This document shows positions 22,561 through 30,727 of a stretch of DNA of 64,000 bases, one piece after another; the first letter of the stretch is position 1, and each line of letters opens with the position of its first letter. Below the pieces are notes generated by a model, which worked only from the letters and a program-made list of their open reading frames with translations, did no database searches and was not told the DNA's origin. The stretch covers positions 19,891 through 83,890 of the forward strand of contig NZ_SRRT01000013.1 in assembly GCF_004784475.1 (NCBI RefSeq), in the 5' to 3' direction. The DNA comes from Streptomyces bauhiniae (lineage in GTDB: Bacteria > Actinomycetota > Actinomycetes > Streptomycetales > Streptomycetaceae). A program made the position numbers and the translations under genes.

Positions 22561-23676
22561 TCATGCGGTCCGCGCGAGCCATCGGTCCAGATGGGGGCGG
22601 AACTTCGCCACTGCGGCGGCCGCGTGCCTGGCCCGGCGCTCGCCGTCGCCGCGGCGGCGGATGTAGGTGAGCGTGGTGGCCGGGTCTCGGTGGCCGGCGA
22701 ACTCCTGAATCTCCGCCAGCGGCACGCCGTCGTCGTGCATGTGGGTCAGACGGCTGACGCGCAGGACGTGCGGGGTGAGATCGCGGCCGGGCAGGACGCC
22801 GGCGCGCTTGCCGAGCCGCGTGAGGATGCGGTCCACGTCATGACGGTCCAGGCGCTCGCCCTGGGCGTCCACCAGCAGGGGCCCCGTCGTGCGGCCTCCG
22901 ACCAGCCGCGTCAGGAGCAGGTGGAGCTCCTGGAGGCCGGGCACGCCGGGGGGAAGCTGCCACTGGTGCCCCTTGTCGCCCTTGCGGGTCAGGTCGATCG
23001 CGGGGGTACGGCCGTTGTGGAGGTCCTCGACGTCGGCGGCGCACCACTCCGAGACGCGGCCGGCGAAGGTGTAGACGAGGGCGATCACTACGACGTCGAG
23101 AAGGCTTTCCGCCCACTCGAACAGGTCGGTGAGGTCCTCGACCTCGATCATGGGGGTGGCGGTGGTCTCGTCGCGCCGGTCGATGCGGGGCCGGTTGTGG
23201 CGGGTGACGGGGTTGGGGATGAAGGTCTGGGACTCCTCGGCCGCGAAGGTGGTGAGGGAGGAGAGGGCGGACAGGCGGCGGGCGATGCTGCGGTCCGCGC
23301 GCTCGCGGCGTTCCTCGCTGAGACGCCAGGTGGTGATGTCGCCCCGGGTGATGCACCCGATGTAGAAGCGCTCGTGGCCGAGCTCCCGGGCGAAGGAGTG
23401 CCAGAACCGCAGGTCGTCGGCGTAGGCCCGTTTGCTGTTGACGCTGGGGATCGTCGAGGACGCCAGCCAGTTCATGACGGTGGTGAAGGTGTCGACACGG
23501 CAGATGTCCCGGAGGATGTCCATCCGGTGGCGGCGGGGGCCCAGCTCCCGGGTGACCGGGTCGCGCGGCGCGACCTCGCCGAGGGCCTCGCGGATCTGGG
23601 CGAAGGCGTCTTCGGCGCGGGTCGGCGGCAGGGCGATGTCGCCGGCGGGACGCTGAGCGACCTCCGGTCTGGGCAT
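22561..23676 (-). CDS. Tyrosine recombinase / phage-type integrase
   Basis: 371 residues. The core-binding (SAM-like) domain spans about 62-150 (TVMNWLASSTIPSVNSKRAY). The catalytic domain spans about 180-345 with the full set of residues: R207 (AGRVSEW), K232/K235 (RKGDKGH), H303 and R306 (TPHVLRVSR), H329 (AGHRDP) and Y338 (LTYIRR). The ATG at 23676 overlaps the stop of the upstream gene (TGATG), so the two are translationally coupled. Such enzymes catalyse site-specific integration or dimer resolution. No att core, tRNA gene or excisionase was recognised next to it, so either attachment site lies elsewhere or the enzyme serves as a resolvase. Confidence 0.9.
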   Translation of the reverse strand: MPRPEVAQRPAGDIALPPTRAEDAFAQIREALGEVAPRDPVTRELGPRRHRMDILRDICRVDTFTTVMNWLASSTIPSVNSKRAYADDLRFWHSFARELGHERFYIGCITRGDITTWRLSEERRERADRSIARRLSALSSLTTFAAEESQTFIPNPVTRHNRPRIDRRDETTATPMIEVEDLTDLFEWAESLLDVVVIALVYTFAGRVSEWCAADVEDLHNGRTPAIDLTRKGDKGHQWQLPPGVPGLQELHLLLTRLVGGRTTGPLLVDAQGERLDRHDVDRILTRLGKRAGVLPGRDLTPHVLRVSRLTHMHDDGVPLAEIQEFAGHRDPATTLTYIRRRGDGERRARHAAAAVAKFRPHLDRWLARTA

Positions 23677-23996
23677 CACGGCCGGAAGTCCTCGCGGAAG
23701 TCGGGGTGCGCGGAGAAGGCGGCGGCGGCACAGCGGAGCGACCAGCCGAGAGCCTGGATCTGCCCGGCGAAGAAGCTGCGCCGGTCGTCGTCTCGGTGCG
23801 GGTGCTCGAACTTCTCCTCGAACTCCAGCAGGCTCCGGTTCACCCCGGCCAGCAGACGCTCCTCTTCCTCCTCCGCCACCTTCGCCCGCTCGGCGATCCG
23901 GGCCTTGAGGAAGGCGACCAGAGCACGGTCGCGGTCCAGGGCGGCCTCGTCTTCGACGATCAGCTGGAACTTCAGGGCGGTTTCCCCGTCGGCCAT
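23676..23996 (-). CDS. Small coiled-coil protein coupled to the recombinase
   Basis: 106 residues from an ATG at 23996 with GGAGGGG upstream. A helix of about 60 charged residues (FLKARIAERAKVAEEEEERL) suggests a coiled coil; the rest is also helical (FFAGQIQALGWSLRCAAAAF). The opening (ALVAFLKARIAE) has a passing resemblance to DUF6221 proteins, not enough to assign. Its stop overlaps the start of the recombinase, so it may be a recombination directionality or accessory factor; this is inference from coupling alone. Confidence 0.55.
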   Translation of the reverse strand: MADGETALKFQLIVEDEAALDRDRALVAFLKARIAERAKVAEEEEERLLAGVNRSLLEFEEKFEHPHRDDDRRSFFAGQIQALGWSLRCAAAAFSAHPDFREDFRP

Positions 23997-24156
23997 GTGC
24001 CCCTCCTTGCTCTCGATCCCCAAAACTACCTGCGAGGACGGACAGCAACGGGGTGCCCCCGCCGGGCTCAGGTCCGGGGGCTCTGCCTTGCACCGGAAGC
24101 GAGCAAGGACGCCGACGGGGTCGCGGCCACGGCGCGCCATGGAAGCGCGTGAGGGG

Positions 24157-25515
24157 TCATGCCCCCATGGCCAGGAACTCACGAACCGCCCGGATGCTTC
24201 CGTGTGGGGCGAGCTGGCCACGGAGATCAGTGAGGGCGTCGGAGGGGCGCGCCGAATTGACGCTGCTGTTCTGACGGAAGGCGTCAGTCGCTGTGGCACA
24301 GGCGGCGTCGATGTCGCCGAGTTCGAGGTGAGCGCGGGCGGTGCGCGAGAGGTAGAGAACGTTGTCCCGAACGTGGCCGGCGGCGCTGTACTCGGCTTGC
24401 TGGGCGGCGGTGAAGCTGTGCAGGGCGCGGCGCGGGTCGCCCAGGTCGAGGGCTGAGGAGCCCGCCAGCATCTCGATCTCGCCTTCGGTGACCGAGTAGG
24501 CCCAGGGCGGATCGTCGTCGTGTGTGCCCCGAGAGAAGGCGTCACGGGCGGCGTTGAACTCTCTGGCGCATCCCTTCAGGTCGCCCGTCTTGGACAGGGC
24601 CCGGCCGGCACGGGCGTGGAGGAGGGCGCGGACGCGGGGGGTGGTTACCCCACCGGCCACTCGGGACTGGGCGGTTCGTACGAGGTTCACGGCGTCCTGC
24701 GGGTTGCCCTTGGAGTACGTCTGAATCGCCATGAAGTTCAGGGTGTTCGCGCCGACTTCGGGGTCACCGGCGGAGGCCGACGCCCGCAGGGACGTGATGT
24801 AGAAGCGCTGGGCTTGTGCGTGCTGATCGGCGTCGAAGTGCAGCCAGCCGCACATGCGGGAGGCTTCGGCGAGCGCGGAGAACAGGCGGCGGCTGATGCT
24901 GCTGTCACAGGTCGTGTTGCTGGCGTACCCGCTCAGGAGCCGGTATTCCTCTACGGCCGACGGGAGCAGGTCGCTGCCGCTGAGGACGTCGTCCAGATGC
25001 CGCAGGTCGTCCAGGCGACGTTCGAGCCGGGTCATCAGGTCCGGGTCGAGGCGGCGGCCGGGGGCCGCGAGCGGTAGTGGGACGTCCGTGACCGCGTTGC
25101 TCCAGTGGGACGCGATGCCGGACAGTGCCGCACCGCTGGAGATCAGGAATCCCCGTCGATCCATGGACCCTCCCCGAGCGGCAGCCGCTACTGCTGTAAC
25201 GGTACCCGCAGGGGACCAGGGGCTGTCGAGCACCGGGCGGTCACCGGGGAAGGCCAGGAGGAGGAATCCCGGCCAGCCGAGTTCGGTGACGGCCGCCGGG
25301 GGGATGCCGTGGAGGTGGGCCATCGCGTAACGGGTGGGCTCGTCGGGAGCATGGACGCCGGTTTCCCAGCGCGACACCTTTTCCCGCCGCTTGGCCATCC
25401 GGCCGTAGCCGAGCGCGTGGTGGGAGTCATCGAGCCGGTCTAGGTACTCCTCGCCGGTCACGTCGAGTTCGGCGCGCAGCGCGGCCAGAGGGCTGCGTAA
25501 CGGCGTTGCGGCCAT
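24157..25515 (-). CDS. XRE-family regulator with TPR repeats, divergent from biosynthetic operon
   Basis: 452 residues. The N-terminal 75 residues are an XRE helix-turn-helix (LDVTGEEYLDRLDDSHHALG, then RREKVSRWETGVHAPDEPTR). An MDRRGFLISSGAALSG segment (about 118-133) resembles a twin-arginine motif but is internal. The rest (about 160-440) is a series of TPR-like helical hairpins. Large XRE-TPR regulators next to specialised-metabolism genes are common in Streptomyces and often respond to small signals. Its start and that of the glycosyltransferase are 183 bases apart on opposite strands, so it is a good candidate for the cluster-situated regulator. Target sites were not identified. Confidence 0.8.
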   Translation of the reverse strand: MAATPLRSPLAALRAELDVTGEEYLDRLDDSHHALGYGRMAKRREKVSRWETGVHAPDEPTRYAMAHLHGIPPAAVTELGWPGFLLLAFPGDRPVLDSPWSPAGTVTAVAAAARGGSMDRRGFLISSGAALSGIASHWSNAVTDVPLPLAAPGRRLDPDLMTRLERRLDDLRHLDDVLSGSDLLPSAVEEYRLLSGYASNTTCDSSISRRLFSALAEASRMCGWLHFDADQHAQAQRFYITSLRASASAGDPEVGANTLNFMAIQTYSKGNPQDAVNLVRTAQSRVAGGVTTPRVRALLHARAGRALSKTGDLKGCAREFNAARDAFSRGTHDDDPPWAYSVTEGEIEMLAGSSALDLGDPRRALHSFTAAQQAEYSAAGHVRDNVLYLSRTARAHLELGDIDAACATATDAFRQNSSVNSARPSDALTDLRGQLAPHGSIRAVREFLAMGA

Positions 25516-25698
25516 CGAGATCTCCTCCGCACCGGGGCCGGGGGGTGCGCTGCTGACAGTAGCCAGTCGCTCACCCCGGCGGCACCGGTTCCAAATACGG
25601 TCCGCAACACCTCAGCAACAGGCTTCGCCTTCCCCGCCCGGGGTCGGCGGCGGTGCCATGGACCCGCCGCACACACCGCCGTGAAGGAGGGAGCCACG
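25516..25698. other. Divergent promoter region of the biosynthetic operon
   Basis: The 183-base gap separates the XRE-TPR gene from the rightward operon. It contains a purine-rich ribosome-binding site for the glycosyltransferase gene (GAAGGAGG) but no palindrome of the recurring families, and no promoter was assigned with confidence. Confidence 0.45.
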
Positions 25699-26685
25699 AT
25701 GGGCGAGTTCAACGTACCGCTGGTGTCAGTGGTGGTGAGCGCTCGCGGGAACACCGCGCGCCTGCGGAACCTGCTGGATGCCCTGGCCCGCCAGAGCCTG
25801 CCCGCCGACCGGTTCGAGGCGGTGGTCGTGGACAACGACCTGCCCGGACCGGTCCGCCCCATCGCCGAGGCCGTCCGGGATGGTGACTGGCCGTTCGCGG
25901 TGCGGGTGCTGTACGAGCCGACGCCGGGCCTGAGCGCGGGCCGCAACCGCGGGATCTGCGCGGCCCGGGGCCGCTACGTCGCCATCACCGATCCGGACAT
26001 CACCCCCGAACCGGATTGGCTGGGGACCCTGGTGGCCGCGATCGAGGAGGAGGAGGTGTTCGCGGTCGGCGGCCGCACCGTCGTGGAGTACCCCGGCGGC
26101 GAGGTCACCGCGCTGACGAAGGCCCTGCGCGAGTGCCACGGCGCGGTGGACTGGCCCGATCACCGCGAGCTGGCGGTGTGGCCGTACTGGGTCACCGGCT
26201 GCAACCTGCTGTTCGACCGTCAGACCGCTCTCGACATCGGCCTGTTCCGTACCGACCTGGGGCGCCGCGGCCGGTGGCTCGGAGACTGCGAGGACCTGGA
26301 GTTCGTGGACCGCGCCCGCCAGGCCGGTCACCAGACCCTCATCGAGCCGGCCGCCGTCGTCTCCCACCCCGTCTACCGGCCGGAGACAACCCTGCGGTAC
26401 TTCGTCCGCCAGGGCGCCGGCCACGGGATCTGCGTCGCCCGGATGCACCTGAGCGTGCGCGTCGAGCCCGCCGCCATCCAGGCCGGGCGGGACGCGGTGC
26501 ACCAGGCCGTGATCGGACTGGCCGCCGGATGGACCTTCCTGGACCGCTCCCGCGCCGTGGAGTCGGCCCGCGACCTGGCCCGCATCGGGGCCTACCACCT
26601 GGAGCGCGGACGCCTGCGGCTGCTCGGCCGCCGCCCGATCGCGCTCGCCCACCTGCCTGCCCAGAAGACCAAGGAGACCTGCTGA
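25699..26685 (+). CDS. Family-2-type glycosyltransferase
   Basis: 328 residues from an ATG at 25699 behind GAAGGAGGGAG. A GT-A fold is evident: PLVSVVVSARGN at the start, GLSAGRNRGI (77-86), the metal-binding DPD (98-100) in ITDPDITPEPDWL, TGCNLLF (166-172) and a CEDLEFVDRA motif (197-206) that likely carries the catalytic acid region. The enzyme should transfer a sugar from an activated nucleotide sugar to an unknown acceptor. It is the first gene of a seven-gene operon and its stop overlaps the next ATG (TGATG). The acceptor and sugar cannot be read from sequence. Confidence 0.85.
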   Translation: MGEFNVPLVSVVVSARGNTARLRNLLDALARQSLPADRFEAVVVDNDLPGPVRPIAEAVRDGDWPFAVRVLYEPTPGLSAGRNRGICAARGRYVAITDPDITPEPDWLGTLVAAIEEEEVFAVGGRTVVEYPGGEVTALTKALRECHGAVDWPDHRELAVWPYWVTGCNLLFDRQTALDIGLFRTDLGRRGRWLGDCEDLEFVDRARQAGHQTLIEPAAVVSHPVYRPETTLRYFVRQGAGHGICVARMHLSVRVEPAAIQAGRDAVHQAVIGLAAGWTFLDRSRAVESARDLARIGAYHLERGRLRLLGRRPIALAHLPAQKTKETC

Positions 26686-27929
26686 TGGACGTCATCACGG
26701 CCGCAGGGCTGTACCCCGCCGGCGCCGAGAACGCCGTCGAGGTGATCGAGCGGAAGGGCTCCGGCCACCCCGACACCCTCGCCGACGGCATGGCAGAGGC
26801 GATCTCCCGTGCGTACAGCGCGTACTGCCTGGAGCACTTCGGCGCCATCCTCCACCACAACACCGACAAGCTCGCGCTGCTGGGCGGCGCCGCCGACGTC
26901 GCGTTCGGACATGGCGAGATGACCGCCCCGATCCAGGTCCTGGTCAACGGACGGATCACCACGGCGCTGGGCGAGCAGAGCATCCCCGTCGAGGACATCG
27001 TCACCACGGCGGCGCGGCAGTTCCTGGGCGCCGCCCTGCCGCTGCTGGACACCGGGCGGTGGGTGCAGGTGAGGCCCCGGCTCACCCAGGCGTCCAGCCC
27101 CGGGGCCGTCACCACCGGGGCGAACGCCGACCGGGAGGCGTCCCGCCAGCGCTGGTTCGCCCCGCGGAGCCTGGACGACCTCGCCGAGCGACACCGCCTG
27201 TTCTCCAACGACACCTCCGCCGGTGTCGGCTATGCCCCCCTCGGGATCGGGGAACAGCTCGCCAGCGGCATCGAGACGCACCTGAGCAGCGAGAGCTTCC
27301 GTGCCGAGCACCCGTACTTCGGCACGGACATCAAGCTGATGGTCGTGCGCACCGGCACCCGCGTGCGCCTGACGGCGTGCGTGCCGCAGATCGCCCGGCA
27401 CACCCCCGACCTGGACACCTACATCGCCCGCCGGGCGCTGGCCCGGGAGCTGATCATCGAGACGGCCGCGCGGATCGCTCCGACCGTGGACATCGAGGTC
27501 TTCGTCAACACCCGCGACCAGGACCAGCGGCCCGAGCTCTACCTGACCGCCACCGGCTCATCCATCGAGTCCGGCGACGAGGGAGTGGTCGGCCGGGGCA
27601 ACCGCTCCAACGGGCTGATCTCGATGCTTCGCCCCTGGTCGGCCGAAGGCGTCTCCGGCAAGAACCCGGTCTACCACGTCGGCAAGCTCTACAACCTGGC
27701 CGCCACGGAGGCCGCCCGCCGGCTGCACGAGGAAACCGGGCTGGAGTGCGCGGTCGCACTCGTCTCGCAGTCCGGCCGGGACCTGGCCGACCCGTGGCAG
27801 GCCGTCGTCCAGACCTCCGGCCCGAACCCGATCCTGGCCGCCGACGCCCGCCGGGTCCTCACCGCCGTGATGGAAGACCTGGAAGGGCTGCGGGAGCGGC
27901 TGCTGGCCGGGAAGCTGGCCACCGCATGA
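26685..27929 (+). CDS. Archaeal-type S-adenosylmethionine synthetase
   Basis: 414 residues; the whole chain follows the archaeal MAT family (PF01941), which is only distantly related to the bacterial MetK. Diagnostic segments: ERKGSGHPDTLADG (22-35), HFGAILHHNTDK (51-62), SNDTSAGVGYAPLG (174-187), FGTDIKLM (212-219), VGRGNRSNGL (302-311) and GKNPVYHVGKLYN (325-337). It should make S-adenosylmethionine from methionine and ATP. Because Streptomyces already have a normal metK, a second, archaeal-type copy inside a cassette with glycosyl, carbamoyl and redox enzymes is striking: it may supply extra SAM, resist a SAM-analogue product, or act on an alternative substrate. No methyltransferase is encoded in this operon. 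Confidence 0.9.
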   Translation: MDVITAAGLYPAGAENAVEVIERKGSGHPDTLADGMAEAISRAYSAYCLEHFGAILHHNTDKLALLGGAADVAFGHGEMTAPIQVLVNGRITTALGEQSIPVEDIVTTAARQFLGAALPLLDTGRWVQVRPRLTQASSPGAVTTGANADREASRQRWFAPRSLDDLAERHRLFSNDTSAGVGYAPLGIGEQLASGIETHLSSESFRAEHPYFGTDIKLMVVRTGTRVRLTACVPQIARHTPDLDTYIARRALARELIIETAARIAPTVDIEVFVNTRDQDQRPELYLTATGSSIESGDEGVVGRGNRSNGLISMLRPWSAEGVSGKNPVYHVGKLYNLAATEAARRLHEETGLECAVALVSQSGRDLADPWQAVVQTSGPNPILAADARRVLTAVMEDLEGLRERLLAGKLATA

Positions 27930-28828
27930 TCGCCCACCGCGAGACGGCCGCCCCGTTCCTGCCGTGCCTGAACCCCGCCACCCTCTCCGGTGTCGACCTG
28001 CCCGACTTCCTCGCCCTGGCGTCGGCCGCCGGGTTCGAGGCGGTCGAGCTGTCCATCCAGCAGGCCCAGGCCGTGGGCGCCGCCAGGGTCCGCGACCTGC
28101 TGGCCGAGCACGGCCTGACGGTGGCCGCCGCCAGCGGCATCCTGCCCGCCGGGCCCGTACTGCCCGCCCCGCTGCTGGTCGACACCGCGGCGTATGACGA
28201 ACACCTGCTGACCCTGCGCGAGCGGCTGAAGACGTTCACCGAACTGGACTGCCCCGTCGCCACGACCGTCCTCAACCCCTTCTCGCCGCTCGACCAGGGC
28301 GAGGCCCTGACCCTCGCGTGTCAGCGGATCACCCGCCTCGCGGACACCGCCGCCGAGTACGGCGTGCGCCTCGCGGTCGAGGCGGTCAGCGTCGTGGACG
28401 GGCTGCCTCCCGAACTCGCCGGCCCCCACCCAGTGGCCGCGACCCTGCCCGCCGTCGCCGAGCTGCTGCACGAAAGCGGCGCGGAGAACGCCGCGGTGCT
28501 GGTCGACTCCTTCCACTGGGCGGTCTCGGGAGCCGACCCCCGGCACATCACGGATCTCGGTACAGGAGGAGTCGGCCACGTACAAGTCGCGGACGTCCCC
28601 CACGCCGGCACCCCGCACGGCTGGACGGACGGGCTGCGGCTGTTCCCCGGCGACGGCGCCCTCAACTGGTCCGCCTTCGCCGATGCGCTGACCCAGGTCG
28701 ACTACACCGGGACCGTCTCGGTGGAGCTGTTCAACCCCGTTCTGCGGGCCCTGCCCGAGGACGAGATCGCCGCCCGTTCCTACCGCGCGGCCACCGGCTG
28801 CTGGACCCCCGAGGAGGCATCCCGATGA
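27926..28828 (+). CDS. Sugar-phosphate isomerase/epimerase-like TIM barrel
   Basis: 300 residues; the ATG overlaps the previous stop (ATGA). The pattern of strands and catalytic acids is that of the AP-endonuclease-2/xylose-isomerase-like TIM barrel: FEAVELSIQ at the first strand, then ATTVLNPF, GVRLAVEAV, AAVLVDSFHW, VGHVQVAD and TGTVSVELFNP. Family members isomerise or epimerise sugars, inositols and keto acids using a metal held by two acidic residues and a histidine; E (in AVEAV), D and H (in DSFHW) and E (in VELF) fit. Substrate unknown. Coupling to its neighbours on both sides supports one pathway. Confidence 0.85.
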   Translation: MIAHRETAAPFLPCLNPATLSGVDLPDFLALASAAGFEAVELSIQQAQAVGAARVRDLLAEHGLTVAAASGILPAGPVLPAPLLVDTAAYDEHLLTLRERLKTFTELDCPVATTVLNPFSPLDQGEALTLACQRITRLADTAAEYGVRLAVEAVSVVDGLPPELAGPHPVAATLPAVAELLHESGAENAAVLVDSFHWAVSGADPRHITDLGTGGVGHVQVADVPHAGTPHGWTDGLRLFPGDGALNWSAFADALTQVDYTGTVSVELFNPVLRALPEDEIAARSYRAATGCWTPEEASR

Positions 28829-29859
28829 GCCCGCAGACCCGGCCGTGGAGACTGGCCGTCGCCGGATGCGGCGCCGCCGCCTTCGGTCTCCACCTCCCTC
28901 TGCTCACCTCCCGCCCCGCCTTCGAGGTGACGGCACTGGCCGACCGCGACCCGGCGCGGGCCCGCGCCGCCGCCGCTCACTTCGCCGTGCCCCGCGTCGC
29001 GGGGACCACGAAGGACCTGCTCGACGGTGCGGACATGCTGGTGATCCTCACCGGCGTCCACGAGGACCTGATCGAAGCGGCGCTGGACGCGAACGTGCAC
29101 GTCTTCACCGAGAAGCCGGTCGGACTGGACGTCACCGGCACCCGCAAACTGGCCGCCCGCGCGCAGGAGGCGGGGCTGCTGCTGGAGGTCGGGGCGATGC
29201 GCGCCCACGACCCGGCCCTGCACGCCGCCCTCGCGGCGGTCCCCGACCCGTCGGGCGGCTGGCTCATCAAGGCCGACGGCGTGGACGAGACCGCCCGGCG
29301 GCGCCTGCTGCCGCCCGGCTTCGACCCGTACACCTTCACGGACGACCCGCCCCAGGCGGCACCCGAGCAGCTCGGCGGCCCGGACCAGGTCGCCGCCCTC
29401 CAGATCCTGCTGTGGCAGGGCTACCACCTGCTGACCGCTCTGGTCCTGGCGGTCCCCGGCGTGACGCCGGCCGCGTGCACCCTGGACGCCGAGAGCCAGT
29501 CCCTCCACGCCGTACTCCACGGTCCGGCCGCGGAGACCTTCACCCTGGTCATCAGCGCGACCCCGCCGGGCCGCTTCCTGGAACAGATCCACTTCAGCGG
29601 CCCGTCCGACGCGGCCACGGTCGACTTCGCCCGCCCCTACGAGGCGCCCGCCGCAACATCCGTCACCACCGCCACCAGCAAGCGCGACGGCTTCGCCGAC
29701 CCCTTCGCCGCCATGTGGCAGGCCGTCAGCGACCGGCTGGCCGGGCAGTACCCGGCCGACCTGCCCACCAGCGCCGCCCTCGCCCTGCGGGTGGAAGACC
29801 TGGCGCTCGCCCTGGCCGCCACCTGCCGCCCCGGCCCGCACCACCCCCGGAAGGACTGA
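28825..29859 (+). CDS. Gfo/Idh/MocA-family NAD(P)-dependent oxidoreductase
   Basis: 344 residues; ATGA overlap with the previous gene. N-terminal Rossmann fold with AVAGCGAAAFGLHLP (11-25), then DRDPARARAAAAHF, and the family signature FTEKPVGLD (94-102) with the catalytic lysine. The C-terminal beta-sheet domain carries FTDDPPQAAPEQLGG and GGPDQVAALQILLWQGYH; the usual D-x-x-x-H motif near residue 180 is not obvious. Family enzymes oxidise or reduce a sugar or inositol hydroxyl. Paired with an isomerase-like TIM barrel, it suggests modification of a sugar or cyclitol. Substrate unknown. Confidence 0.85.
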   Translation: MSPQTRPWRLAVAGCGAAAFGLHLPLLTSRPAFEVTALADRDPARARAAAAHFAVPRVAGTTKDLLDGADMLVILTGVHEDLIEAALDANVHVFTEKPVGLDVTGTRKLAARAQEAGLLLEVGAMRAHDPALHAALAAVPDPSGGWLIKADGVDETARRRLLPPGFDPYTFTDDPPQAAPEQLGGPDQVAALQILLWQGYHLLTALVLAVPGVTPAACTLDAESQSLHAVLHGPAAETFTLVISATPPGRFLEQIHFSGPSDAATVDFARPYEAPAATSVTTATSKRDGFADPFAAMWQAVSDRLAGQYPADLPTSAALALRVEDLALALAATCRPGPHHPRKD

Positions 29860-29860
29860 C

Positions 29861-30727
29861 ATGCCCACCGACGCCCCTGTCCTCGTACTCGACGGGCCTC
29901 CCGGAGCCGGCAAGACCTCCTTGCTCGCGCGCATGGTGCCCGTCCTGGGCGACGAGTGCCTGTGGTTCACCGAGCCCAACGCACGGCTGAGCACCGGCCT
30001 CCGGGCCCCCGTGCACCCCTCCGCCGCCGGACACAGCCTGTGGTTCCTGCGGCACGAACTGGACAAGGCCCGCGCCGCCGCCCAGCTCGCCGCCGACCCC
30101 GCCACCCGGCTGCTGATCTCCGACCGCAACCACCTCGGCGCCCTGGCCTACTGCTGGGCGACCCGCGCGGCCGACAGCCTCCCCTACCGCACCGCACGCG
30201 ACTACTACGCCCGCCACATCGCCCCCGCCCTGCCCCCGCAGATCCTGACCGCGATCCTCCTGGTCAGCCCCGGCGAGAGCCTGAACCGCCGGGGGAACGT
30301 GGCCGAGCGGCCCCGCTGGAAGCAGTGGTTCGACGAAGGACTGCTGGAGCGGCTGCACACCTTCTACACCGACATCGCCCCGACCCTGTGCCCCACCCCA
30401 CCGCTGATCATCAAGACCGACGGGGCCACGCCGGGCACCGTCCTCGCCCAGGTCAGCGGCTTCCTCGCAGACGCCGGCCTCACCGACACCGCCGCGAAGC
30501 TCACCACCGCCATCACCCCGGACGTACGGCCGGAACTGGACGCCCGATTCCGGGGCGTCTACGACGCACTGGGTGGACTGGAGTCCTTCGGGCACCCCTT
30601 CACCGAACCGCTCGACCACCGCGGCGGCACCGTCCAGCTCTGCCAGCTCGGCGCCCTGTACCGCGACCCGGCGGGCCGCACCGGGCTCTGGGACCTGCTG
30701 GCCGAACCCGTCCGGGGGGCCGCCTGA
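29861..30727 (+). CDS. P-loop kinase, nucleoside/thymidylate-kinase-like
   Basis: 288 residues. Walker A GPPGAGKTS at 12-20 and an LISDRNHLGALAYCWA segment (about 86-101) match dTMP-kinase/deoxynucleoside-kinase folds, in which D-R binds the phosphoryl acceptor. A lid-like arginine stretch (NRRGNVAERPRWKQWF) follows. The last 60 residues (TEPLDHRGGTVQLCQLGALY) have no counterpart I recognise. It could phosphorylate a nucleoside, sugar or similar small molecule. The ATG is one base past the previous stop, with GGAAGGACTGAC as ribosome-binding site. Confidence 0.75.
   Translation: MPTDAPVLVLDGPPGAGKTSLLARMVPVLGDECLWFTEPNARLSTGLRAPVHPSAAGHSLWFLRHELDKARAAAQLAADPATRLLISDRNHLGALAYCWATRAADSLPYRTARDYYARHIAPALPPQILTAILLVSPGESLNRRGNVAERPRWKQWFDEGLLERLHTFYTDIAPTLCPTPPLIIKTDGATPGTVLAQVSGFLADAGLTDTAAKLTTAITPDVRPELDARFRGVYDALGGLESFGHPFTEPLDHRGGTVQLCQLGALYRDPAGRTGLWDLLAEPVRGAA

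Noticed and set aside
22561..23676. An attachment site beside the tyrosine recombinase
   Set aside because: No tRNA gene end or repeated core sequence was seen on either side within the window.
24157..25515. A twin-arginine signal in the XRE-TPR regulator
   Set aside because: The RR motif is about 120 residues from the N-terminus after a cytoplasmic DNA-binding domain, so it cannot act as a signal peptide.
26016..27929. A long frame overlapping the glycosyltransferase and MAT genes
   Set aside because: The part before 26685 is a shadow in the wrong frame of the glycosyltransferase; only the MAT part from 26685 is real.
29956..30726. An N-terminal extension of the carbamoyltransferase
   Set aside because: The upstream in-frame part is a shadow of the kinase gene; the family start motif begins right after the ATG at 30727.
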